The notes below the pieces were generated by a model. It saw only the letters and a list, made by a program, of their open reading frames with translations. It had not been told where the DNA came from and searched no databases. From Vicingaceae bacterium (lineage in GTDB: Bacteria > Bacteroidota > Bacteroidia > Flavobacteriales_E > Vicingaceae), in assembly GCA_028245195.1 (NCBI GenBank), contig JAOKCF010000011.1, positions 1-57,533 on the forward strand: DNA of 57,533 bases, read 5' to 3'. This document shows positions 44,852-52,393 of this stretch, in pieces. Position numbers and translations under genes: made by a program. Numbering within the stretch: position 1 is the first letter of the stretch; every line of letters starts with the position of its first letter.

Positions 44852-45689
44852 TCTTCTGAAGTTTCAATCCGCACCACGTCTCCTTTTCCAAGTTGCCAAC
44901 TAAAGCATAACCACCTAATTCTTTAGCAGCTACCAAATCATCAGCATCCGTTACATAAAAACCACTAAGTAAAAGTAATCCCCCTTTTTTCAAGTGTGCA
45001 TTATAGGTCCCGAACTGACTGAGTAATATATTTTTATTAATGTTTGCGATAATCACATCGTACTGCCCACCTATGGCAGTAATAACTTCTTCACCTCCGT
45101 AAAATGCGGAAACATCAGTGTTATTTCTATCAAAGTTTTCTTTCATGTTTTCGAAAGCCCACTCTTCAATATCCACAGCGTCCATATGCTCGGCATTCAT
45201 TTTTTTGGCTAAAATGGCAAGAATACCGGTTCCACTGCCCATATCTAAGACTGATTTTCCTTTAAAATCCATACTTTCCATGAGTTCTATCATCATTAGG
45301 GTAGTCTGATGATGTCCGGTACCAAAAGACATTTTTGGCTCAATAATAATTTCGTGTAAAAAGTTTGGTTTTTCTGGATGAAAAGGTGCTCGAACGTAAC
45401 AAAATTCTCCTACTTCGACCGCGTCAAAATTATCTTCCCATTGTTGATTCCAATTGACTTTTTCGATTTTCGAAGCGGTAAATGAAATTTCAACTAATCC
45501 TCCAAATTGATCAAACGCATTCTTAACATCAGCTTCTATATAATCATCTTCAAAAATATAAGCTTTCACCATTGAATCATCCTCTTCCTCCGTAAAACTA
45601 TCGAAAGGCATTTCACCTAATTGAGCAACAACAATTTCATTAAAAGGACGAAATGGTTTTAACGTAATGGAAACTTCAATATAGTCCAT
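44844..45689 (-). CDS. prmA: Ribosomal protein L11 methyltransferase
   Basis: 281 residues. N-terminal recognition domain about 1-95, then the SAM-binding domain with GTGHHQTTLMM, VLDMGSGTGILAI (motif I) and IIANINKNILL (motif IV). It trimethylates L11. It starts 2 bases after the tpiA stop, in a minus-strand operon from the DUF1599 gene onward. Confidence 0.95.
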   Translation of the reverse strand: MDYIEVSITLKPFRPFNEIVVAQLGEMPFDSFTEEEDDSMVKAYIFEDDYIEADVKNAFDQFGGLVEISFTASKIEKVNWNQQWEDNFDAVEVGEFCYVRAPFHPEKPNFLHEIIIEPKMSFGTGHHQTTLMMIELMESMDFKGKSVLDMGSGTGILAILAKKMNAEHMDAVDIEEWAFENMKENFDRNNTDVSAFYGGEEVITAIGGQYDVIIANINKNILLSQFGTYNAHLKKGGLLLLSGFYVTDADDLVAAKELGGYALVGNLEKETWCGLKLQKNG

Positions 45690-45691
45690 AA

Positions 45692-46444
45692 TTAAAGCGC
45701 GTTATAAATACCTAAAAAATCATTTGCTTCCAAAGCCGCTCCTCCAATTAAACCACCGTCAACATCTGGTTTCGAGAACAGTTCAGCAGCATTAGTTGGT
45801 TTACAGCTTCCACCATATAAAATAGAAGCATTGTCAGCAATCGCTTCATCCATTTTTTTCGCAATCCGAGATCGAATGAATTTATGAATTTCTTGAGCTT
45901 GTTCGGCAGTTGCAGTTTGTCCTGTGCCAATAGCCCAAACAGGTTCATAAGCAATAATAACTTTCTGAAAATCGGTCTTAGATAACTTCCACAATAACTC
46001 AAGTTGGTCTTCGATCACGTCAAAGTGTCCACCCTCTTTTCGATCTTCTAACATTTCGCCACAACAAAAAATAGGCTGAATGTCTTTTGCTAATAATTGT
46101 TTGATTTTTTGAAATAATTCCTGATCATCTTCAAAAAAGTAAGCCCTTCTTTCTGAATGACCAACTAAGCAATACCGAACCCCTACCGATTTTAACATTT
46201 CTGCAGAAACTTCTCCAGTATAAGCTCCCTTTTCAGAAGTGTGACAATTTTGTCCACCTAAACGAATCTCATTCTCAGTAAATAACTCAGCCATGGCGTT
46301 AAGGTGAATAAATGGAGGACAAACAACTAATTGTTTATTCAAATCGGTTGGTTTAAAATTCTCAATCAACTCGTTTGTTAAGTCTATTCCTTCTTGGAAG
46401 TTGTTATTCATCTTCCAATTTCCTGCTACAATTTTCTTTCTCAT
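45692..46444 (-). CDS. tpiA: Triosephosphate isomerase
   Basis: 250 residues from the ATG at 46444, which gives the usual start MRKKIVAGNWKMN; a longer frame reaching 46477 would overlap the upstream permease and has no family support. GHSERR carries the catalytic His, AYEPVWAIGTG the catalytic Glu, and GGSCKPTNA the phosphate site. It interconverts DHAP and glyceraldehyde 3-phosphate. It lies 10 bases after the permease stop. Confidence 0.97.
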   Translation of the reverse strand: MRKKIVAGNWKMNNNFQEGIDLTNELIENFKPTDLNKQLVVCPPFIHLNAMAELFTENEIRLGGQNCHTSEKGAYTGEVSAEMLKSVGVRYCLVGHSERRAYFFEDDQELFQKIKQLLAKDIQPIFCCGEMLEDRKEGGHFDVIEDQLELLWKLSKTDFQKVIIAYEPVWAIGTGQTATAEQAQEIHKFIRSRIAKKMDEAIADNASILYGGSCKPTNAAELFSKPDVDGGLIGGAALEANDFLGIYNAL

Positions 46445-46454
46445 CTTGATTTGG

Positions 46455-47525
46455 TTAAACCCTAACTCGTGGGTCAAGAACTCCGTAAAGTATGTCTACT
46501 AAAATATTAACGACGACAAAGATAACCGCAATAATTAGAACGGCTCCCATTACAATTGGTAAGTCATACTTTTCTAGTGCATTTACAATCTCCCAACCTA
46601 TTCCCTTCCAAGAAAATATTATTTCAACAAAAACAGCTCCAGCCATTAAGCTAGCAAACATTCCTGAGATTACAGTTACTAAGGGATTTAAAGCATTTTT
46701 AAGGGCATGTCCAAATAGTGTAGACCTTACAGTTAAGCCCTTTGATCTTGCTGTGCGAACATAATCCATGGACAACACTTCCAACATTGAATTTCTACTT
46801 AACTGAAGAACAACGGATAAAGGTCGTATCCCAAGAGTCACCGCAGGCAAAATTAAATTCGTCCAATTCACGTATTCACCTCTTCCCAAATCGTCTACTT
46901 CGTACAAACTACCTGACATATTTAACCCTGTGCAATCCGACCACACATAACCAAAAAGCCAAGCAAAAATAATTCCTACAAAAAAAGAAGGAAGGGCCAT
47001 GCCCGAAGTTGCCAATAAGAGTAATACTTTATCCAACCAGCCATCCTTATAGAGTGCAGACAAAACACCTAACAAAATTCCTAAAACACTTGCTATAGAA
47101 ATAGAAGCTAAAGCCAATACGGCAGTTTCAGGCAAGCTTTCAATTAAAATGGAAGAAACCTTTTTCTTTGATTGGTATGATTTTCTAAGGTAAGGTGCTT
47201 TTAGGACAATTAAAAAGTTAGAAGTGGAAAGGACAGCAGTTCCACCGTATTTCTCTTCTTGGTAAAAACTTGCATCACTTTCAACAGCAGAATGATACGA
47301 AACCGGTGACAAATCATTCAGGTAAAGGCCATATTGATAGAATATACTTTGGTCCAGTCCAAGCTCTCTGTTTATTTCATCAATTGCATCTTGGTCTGCC
47401 CGCTGTCCCAACATCATTCTCGCCGGATCTCCGGGAAGAATATTAAAAATAAAAAAGACTAGCGTTAATACCCCGAACAGGACAAAAAAGCCATAGATCA
47501 AACGACGAATTACAAACGCTAACAC
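46455..47525 (-). CDS. ABC transporter permease, DppB/OppB type
   Basis: 356 residues. The N-terminus with the FFIFNILPGDPARMMLG motif and six transmembrane segments match peptide-type ABC permeases; the EAA-like cytoplasmic loop is SMDYVRTARSKGL. An inserted segment of about 50 residues (75-130) lies between the first two helices. Its partner permease, ATPases and binding protein are not near, so it must combine with products encoded elsewhere. It is inside an operon of housekeeping genes. Confidence 0.9.
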   Translation of the reverse strand: MLAFVIRRLIYGFFVLFGVLTLVFFIFNILPGDPARMMLGQRADQDAIDEINRELGLDQSIFYQYGLYLNDLSPVSYHSAVESDASFYQEEKYGGTAVLSTSNFLIVLKAPYLRKSYQSKKKVSSILIESLPETAVLALASISIASVLGILLGVLSALYKDGWLDKVLLLLATSGMALPSFFVGIIFAWLFGYVWSDCTGLNMSGSLYEVDDLGRGEYVNWTNLILPAVTLGIRPLSVVLQLSRNSMLEVLSMDYVRTARSKGLTVRSTLFGHALKNALNPLVTVISGMFASLMAGAVFVEIIFSWKGIGWEIVNALEKYDLPIVMGAVLIIAVIFVVVNILVDILYGVLDPRVRV

Positions 47526-47529
47526 TACC

Positions 47530-48795
47530 TTATTTTAATTCATCAACTGCGGGAACATTACTTTGGTGCCATTTACCTTTTACGGTGCCATTTTCCAAGT
47601 ACATTATTCCGGGGTTGGAGCGAAGCATAGTTTTTAAAACAATACCGTCAGTTACATAGAAGTCAAAGCTCAAGTCATATTCCTTTATGAGATTGTTTGA
47701 AAGCTCCTCGCCTGCTGAAGATAAACCGTACACTTTTATACCTTTTCCTTGAGCCGCTAGAGATAATTCATTTATTGCTTTTAAATTTTCCTTGTCGGTA
47801 AGGTTCATATCGTAACATACAATCCAAAGTGCTTTTTCTTCGGCTAAAATTAAATCAGTTAACTCTTCCCCATCATGGTTAGAGATTGTCAAATCAGTAA
47901 TTGCTGCGACATCTCCTTCTTCAATTAACTCATTTTCGGTATTTACCCATTCCCAATCTTTGTCTTCCCAAATTTTGGAAGCATTAAAAGTATCGTTGGT
48001 AAACTCTTTTGTCTCTCCTGTTTTTGTGTTTTTATACACCAAAATATTCTCGTAAACCGGAGCTATTGCTCCCTCAGGTAATGTCATTTGATCTGGTAAA
48101 TTCTTACCGATGGCGTACGGTCGAAAATCTTTAAATGGAAGGTCCGTGCTAGAGCCGATAGTTAAGTATAAACTGTAAATTACACTCATAAAAATGGCCA
48201 CATTAGCAGCTAAACTAGGCTTTTGAGAAATGTATTTTACAATTATTGCTACCCATAGGAATACTAAAACTTCAGAAGCCATACTCCAATCTAACATTTT
48301 CCCTAACACAAATAAAATGGCACTAGAGATTAAATAAATTCCTAGTAAATGGGTGTTATTCTCCCAGGGTTTAATCACATTCCGTTTGACGAAAATTATC
48401 AGAATTAAAACGAGCAACACAATATCTTTATAGAAAGATTGCCAAGGAGTTAAAGGAATTGCATCACCAAAACAACCACAAGAACGCACAATTTCAAATA
48501 TTGCAGAAGCTCCTGTTAGAATAGTAAAAAAGCCAATCATTAAAAGCAAGGACCATGAAATTTCCTTCATGCGCCAACCTACCAAAACAGCAACACCCAT
48601 AATAATTTCAGCAATACACAATGCTGCTGCCAATGGAACTAAAATAGAATGCAACCATTCCCAATTCATTCCAAATTCCACGAAATACTCTTCTAACTTA
48701 TAAGAGAATCCTAACGGGTCATTTGCCTTAACTACTCCACTAAATATAAATAAGTTACCAACGATTATTCTGGCAAAAGTGACTAGATATTTCAT
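47530..48795 (-). CDS. BT_3928-type DoxX/MauE membrane protein with thioredoxin-like C-terminus
   Basis: 421 residues. The first 140 form a four-helix DoxX/MauE unit (ARIIVGNLFIFSGVVKANDPLGFSYKL) with the CGCFG Cys motif near residue 110-114 followed by DAIPLTPWQSFYKD. Further helices reach about 215. The rest is soluble, with LILAEEKALWIVCYDMNL and LSSAGEELSNNLIKEYDL resembling a thioredoxin-like fold without a CxxC pair. It may take part in envelope thiol redox; no function is proven. Confidence 0.85.
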   Translation of the reverse strand: MKYLVTFARIIVGNLFIFSGVVKANDPLGFSYKLEEYFVEFGMNWEWLHSILVPLAAALCIAEIIMGVAVLVGWRMKEISWSLLLMIGFFTILTGASAIFEIVRSCGCFGDAIPLTPWQSFYKDIVLLVLILIIFVKRNVIKPWENNTHLLGIYLISSAILFVLGKMLDWSMASEVLVFLWVAIIVKYISQKPSLAANVAIFMSVIYSLYLTIGSSTDLPFKDFRPYAIGKNLPDQMTLPEGAIAPVYENILVYKNTKTGETKEFTNDTFNASKIWEDKDWEWVNTENELIEEGDVAAITDLTISNHDGEELTDLILAEEKALWIVCYDMNLTDKENLKAINELSLAAQGKGIKVYGLSSAGEELSNNLIKEYDLSFDFYVTDGIVLKTMLRSNPGIMYLENGTVKGKWHQSNVPAVDELK

Positions 48796-48866
48796 GTTTA
48801 TAATTTTTAGTTCTTCAAAAATAGAAAAGGAATGTACAAAAAATGACCAATTAACAGCTATTAACG

Positions 48867-49412
48867 CTAATCGCTGCCCTCTTCCATTTTAATAAGCGCA
48901 AAAATGGAATAATTTACCATGTCCAAGTAATTGGCATCAATACCTTCCGACATAATCGTTTTTCCTTTGTTATCTTCTATTTGTTTTATTCTTAAAATTT
49001 TTTGAAGGATTAAATCCGTTAAAGAAGAAATTCGCATTTCTCGCCACGCTTCATCGTAATCGTGGTTCTTGTTTTCCATCAGTCCTTTTGCAGTAGTAAT
49101 GTACTTTTCATAAAGACTTCTTGCAAGGTTTTGATTTAGCTCCGTATCCTCTCTATATCCCAATTCTAGCTGCACCAGCGCCATAACAGAATAATTTACA
49201 ATGCCAATAAACTCAGGCTGTATTCCTTCATCAACTCGGCTACTTCCTTTCTCTTCGATACTTCGAATTCTTTTAGCCTTAATGTACAACTGGTCGGTTA
49301 AAGAACTAGTTCGCAACACTCTCCATGCTGTTCCATAGTCTTGCATTTTATTATTAAAAACATCCTGACAAAGTTTAACAGCATTGTCATATTGTTTAGA
49401 AGTATTGGCCAT
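48867..49412 (-). CDS. DUF1599 protein, two tandem Nmad1-like repeats
   Basis: 181 residues made of two similar halves of about 85 residues. Each half has an F/Y-K-x-x-DYG/DYD-AWR-(V/E)-(L/M)R-(T/I)-SSLTD motif, a helix with I-IK-(R)-I, and NYS-(V/I)-(M/F)AL. The DUF1599 family (nucleotide-modification-associated domain 1) has conserved Asp, Arg and Trp. Its biochemistry is not settled. It is divergent from folP with 22 bases between starts. Confidence 0.88.
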   Translation of the reverse strand: MANTSKQYDNAVKLCQDVFNNKMQDYGTAWRVLRTSSLTDQLYIKAKRIRSIEEKGSSRVDEGIQPEFIGIVNYSVMALVQLELGYREDTELNQNLARSLYEKYITTAKGLMENKNHDYDEAWREMRISSLTDLILQKILRIKQIEDNKGKTIMSEGIDANYLDMVNYSIFALIKMEEGSD

Positions 49413-49422
49413 GCTTTTCTCT

Positions 49423-49430
49423 TATTTTTG
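49423..49430 (+). promoter_or_regulatory. -7 box close to the folP start
   Basis: TATTTTTG matches TAnnTTTG but ends only 4 bases before the folP ATG, with a TTG 15 bases further up (49405-49407). Transcription would begin about at the start codon. Confidence 0.35.
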
Positions 49431-49434
49431 ATTA

Positions 49435-50301
49435 ATGCAATTAGCGAACGAATTTAATCCTTTTCAAAACAACTACTCCATTAACTTCAAGGGAGTTTTA
49501 ATGGATTTTTCCACACCCAGAATTATGGGAATTGTAAACTTAACTCCTGATTCATTTTTTTCAGGTAGCAGATTTCAAGCTGAAAAAGAAATTTTACTTC
49601 AGGTTGAGAAAATACTAACAGAAGGCGCTGACATTATTGATCTTGGAGCTTTTTCTTCGCAACCAAACTCTGACTTTATTTCATTAGAAGAAGAAAAGGA
49701 CCGCTTACTTTCTCCACTTAAACAGATCGCAAAAGAGTTTCCTACAGCAGTTCTTTCTATCGATACATATCGTTCTGAAATTGCAAAGCAATCCATTCAA
49801 GAAGGTGCAAGTATAATTAACGATATATCAGGAGGAGATTTAGATGAAGCAATGTTTCCAACCATTGCTGCATTAAAAGTGCCCTATGTTATGATGCACA
49901 TGAAGGGAACTCCTAAAACCATGCAAGAATCTCCTAGTTATACCGATGTATGTCAGGAAATATTTAAAAACTTCTCGACCAAATTAATACAACTGAATAA
50001 GTTAGGTGTAAACGATGTTATTTTAGATGTAGGATTTGGTTTTGGAAAAACACTAGCACACAACTATACCTTACTTAAAAAGTTAAACAATTTTCAATCC
50101 TTGCAAAGACCAATATTAGTTGGCTTGAGCAGAAAAGGAATGATTCAAAAAGTAATTGAAGTAACTTCTGAAACTGCATTAAACGGCACTACAGCAGCTC
50201 ATGTGCTGGCCTTGCAAAATGGAGCCAATATTTTACGGGTTCACGATGTGAAAGAAGCAAAAGAAGCGATACAAATTGTGGACTTTTACCAAAAGCAGTA
50301 A
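49435..50301 (+). CDS. folP: Dihydropteroate synthase
   Basis: 288 residues. IMGIVNLTPDSFFSGS is the pterin-pyrophosphate loop, with SIDTYRSEIAK, NDISGGD and VGLSRKGMI as further conserved sites and a late RVHDV. It joins dihydropterin to p-aminobenzoate. The ATG at 49435 keeps the short beta-hairpin (NFKGVLMDFS) seen before the first motif. A shorter start at 49501 would drop this. It overlaps the longest cdaA frame but ends 10 bases before the likely cdaA ATG. Confidence 0.95.
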   Translation: MQLANEFNPFQNNYSINFKGVLMDFSTPRIMGIVNLTPDSFFSGSRFQAEKEILLQVEKILTEGADIIDLGAFSSQPNSDFISLEEEKDRLLSPLKQIAKEFPTAVLSIDTYRSEIAKQSIQEGASIINDISGGDLDEAMFPTIAALKVPYVMMHMKGTPKTMQESPSYTDVCQEIFKNFSTKLIQLNKLGVNDVILDVGFGFGKTLAHNYTLLKKLNNFQSLQRPILVGLSRKGMIQKVIEVTSETALNGTTAAHVLALQNGANILRVHDVKEAKEAIQIVDFYQKQ

Positions 50302-50311
50302 TATTGTGAAC

Positions 50312-51103
50312 ATGGTTCTACCCCTTTTTATAAGCGTTCAATGGTTTGATATTTTAGATATCCTGCTGGTAGCGTTATTATTATTTCAACTTTACAAGCT
50401 TGTTAAAGGCACGGTAGCCATTCGTATCTTTTTAGGAATTCTTGCAATTTATGTCTTGTGGAAGCTAGTTTCAGCCATGCAAATGGAGATGCTTTCTGAA
50501 ATTCTCGGGCAATTTATCGGAGTAGGAGTATTAGCCTTGATCATTGTTTTTCAGCAAGAAATTAGGCGCTTTTTAATTTTAGTTGGGTCACAAAGTCCAT
50601 TTGCTGGGAAGGGTATGGTGAAAAAGTTACTGCAATGGACTAACCAACAAGAAGAAAAAGCAAATCTGAACATCAACGGTGTGGTAAAAGCCTGTTTCAA
50701 CATGAGTAAAAGTAAAACGGGTGCTCTTATAATCATTACTACCGACTCTGAATTAAAATATCATGCTTCTACAGGGGTTGAATTGGACTCGAAACTTTCT
50801 TCAATTTTTTTAGAGTCCATCTTTTTTAAGAACAGCCCCCTTCATGATGGCGGTGTTATTATACACAACAACAGAATAAAAGCTGCCAAGTGTATTTTAC
50901 CATTATCAGATAACCCAGACATTCCGGTTCATTTTGGATTACGTCACAGAGCTGCTGTAGGATTAACAGAAAATTCTCCGGCTATTGCCATCGTTGTTTC
51001 TGAAGAAACCGGTAAGATTTCCTTTATTGTTGGAACGAAATACAAATTAGACCTAAGTCCTGAAAAGTTAAAAGAAGAAATACGGTTAGCACTAAACGAC
51101 TAA
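50312..51103 (+). CDS. cdaA: Diadenylate cyclase CdaA
   Basis: 263 residues from the ATG at 50312 (an upstream GTG at 50276 lies within folP). Three N-terminal helices anchor it in the membrane (about 1-80); the DAC domain then has LHDGGVIIHNNRI and LRHRAAVGL, the catalytic DGA-like and RHR motifs, and VSEETGKISF. It makes cyclic di-AMP from two ATP. It is placed 10 bases after folP. No ybbR regulator gene follows; the next gene is convergent with a 4-base overlap. Confidence 0.93.
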   Translation: MVLPLFISVQWFDILDILLVALLLFQLYKLVKGTVAIRIFLGILAIYVLWKLVSAMQMEMLSEILGQFIGVGVLALIIVFQQEIRRFLILVGSQSPFAGKGMVKKLLQWTNQQEEKANLNINGVVKACFNMSKSKTGALIIITTDSELKYHASTGVELDSKLSSIFLESIFFKNSPLHDGGVIIHNNRIKAAKCILPLSDNPDIPVHFGLRHRAAVGLTENSPAIAIVVSEETGKISFIVGTKYKLDLSPEKLKEEIRLALND

Positions 51104-51702
51104 GCAGGTTTCTTATTAGCGTTTGCAATACTATCCTTTCGCACAAATTCTCTTATAATTTCCTCCGGAGATTTTCCTAAGTTTTCGATTGATGCTTTCG
51201 CATCATCAGCCATTTCATGATTAGGAAACTCCGCTAAAAACAACTCGTAAATTCTTTTGGCTTCGTCTAAATTTCCAGAATAATTCTCCTGTACAAAACC
51301 CAATAAAAACAGTCCATAAGCCCTCTTATCGTATCGAGGAAACTCGTCATACAGACGAGTTAAATATCGAATGGCATCAACTGTCATCTCTTGACTCATT
51401 GCTATTTCTCCTGCCTTAAATAGGTATTCGTCGGCATTTTCGCGATTATTAAATCGCTCAGAGAAAGCTACGTAGGCCTCCATTAACAAAAATGCATTTC
51501 GATTATTTACTGTTTCCTCTGTTTTGAACGCTTCTTCTCTTTTATTAATCTCAGCCAACAAATTAGTCATGTTCAACTTATTCACATCTACTCTTCCTGT
51601 ATTCACGTCAACTTCAACTTCATCTTGCTTGTCGGTTTTTGAACCACAAGCAGATAAAACACTTAAAAAAAATACTAAACTTGCTATTTTAAAAATTTTC
51701 AT
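51100..51702 (-). CDS. TPR lipoprotein, BamD-like
   Basis: 200 residues with lipobox LSAC (Cys19). Residues about 60-185 form four or five helical TPR-like pairs (AYVAFSERFNNRENADEYLFKAG and others), ending in a Lys/Ala tail. It resembles BamD/YfiO in fold but is shorter; the role is unclear. It is downstream of def on the same strand, 4 bases away. Confidence 0.8.
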   Translation of the reverse strand: MKIFKIASLVFFLSVLSACGSKTDKQDEVEVDVNTGRVDVNKLNMTNLLAEINKREEAFKTEETVNNRNAFLLMEAYVAFSERFNNRENADEYLFKAGEIAMSQEMTVDAIRYLTRLYDEFPRYDKRAYGLFLLGFVQENYSGNLDEAKRIYELFLAEFPNHEMADDAKASIENLGKSPEEIIREFVRKDSIANANKKPA

Positions 51703-51706
51703 TTTC

Positions 51707-52264
51707 TTATTTTTTTGGAAATTTCATTCGATAAGAGACGTTAACGTTGCCCTTACTTATATTATTGAGTTTGCTCGAAAGTAATCTTTTCTTCAGCGGA
51801 TTTATTTTATCCGTAAAAAGTATTCCTTCAATATGATCGTACTCGTGTTGAATAACTCTAGCAGCCAACCCGTCATAAGTCTCTTCTTTTAATTCCCAAT
51901 TTTCATCGTAATATTCAATGGTAATTTTTGGTTGACGACTAACATCTTCTCTGATGGCAGGAATACTCAAGCAACCTTCATTAAAGGTCCACTCCTTACC
52001 TACCTCCTCGATAATTATTGGATTGACGAATAATTTCTTAAACCCTTTCAACTGTATTTCATCCTCTTCAAAAGGAGTGCAATCTACCATAAAAAGACGA
52101 ATTGATTTGCCGACTTGTGGAGCTGCTAAACCAACGCCTTCAGCATTGTACATGGTTTCCCACATGTTCTCAATAATCTCTTCAAGAAAAGGATAATCTT
52201 GATCTATTTCTTCTGCTTCTCGCTTTAAAATAGGATCGCCATATGCTACTATTGGTAAAATCAT
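51707..52264 (-). CDS. def: Peptide deformylase
   Basis: 185 residues from ATG at 52264, which gives MILPIVAYGDPILK; a start at 52285 would add seven residues outside the family. Motifs GVGLAAPQVG, EGCLSIP and HEYDH provide the metal-binding Cys and two His. It removes the formyl group from nascent proteins. It leads a two-gene operon with the TPR lipoprotein. Confidence 0.96.
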   Translation of the reverse strand: MILPIVAYGDPILKREAEEIDQDYPFLEEIIENMWETMYNAEGVGLAAPQVGKSIRLFMVDCTPFEEDEIQLKGFKKLFVNPIIIEEVGKEWTFNEGCLSIPAIREDVSRQPKITIEYYDENWELKEETYDGLAARVIQHEYDHIEGILFTDKINPLKKRLLSSKLNNISKGNVNVSYRMKFPKK

Positions 52265-52393
52265 AGTGCAAAGGTACTCAAGCAAAATGAAAAAATAATG
52301 CAGTAGCCTGGCAGAAAAGTTCAGTTTAAATGATGCTCAAACGAAAGTTTAAAATCAGTAATTTCGTAAATAGAACAAAAGCGTTTAAACAGT

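Noticed and set aside
46442..46477. Longer N-terminus for tpiA
   Set aside because: The extra residues overlap the permease and precede the normal MRKKIVAGNWKMN start.
50276..50311. GTG start for cdaA inside folP
   Set aside because: The added residues are the folP coding region in another frame; ATG at 50312 fits the CdaA N-terminus.
52265..52285. Longer start for peptide deformylase
   Set aside because: Adds residues outside the family; ATG at 52264 gives the usual beginning.
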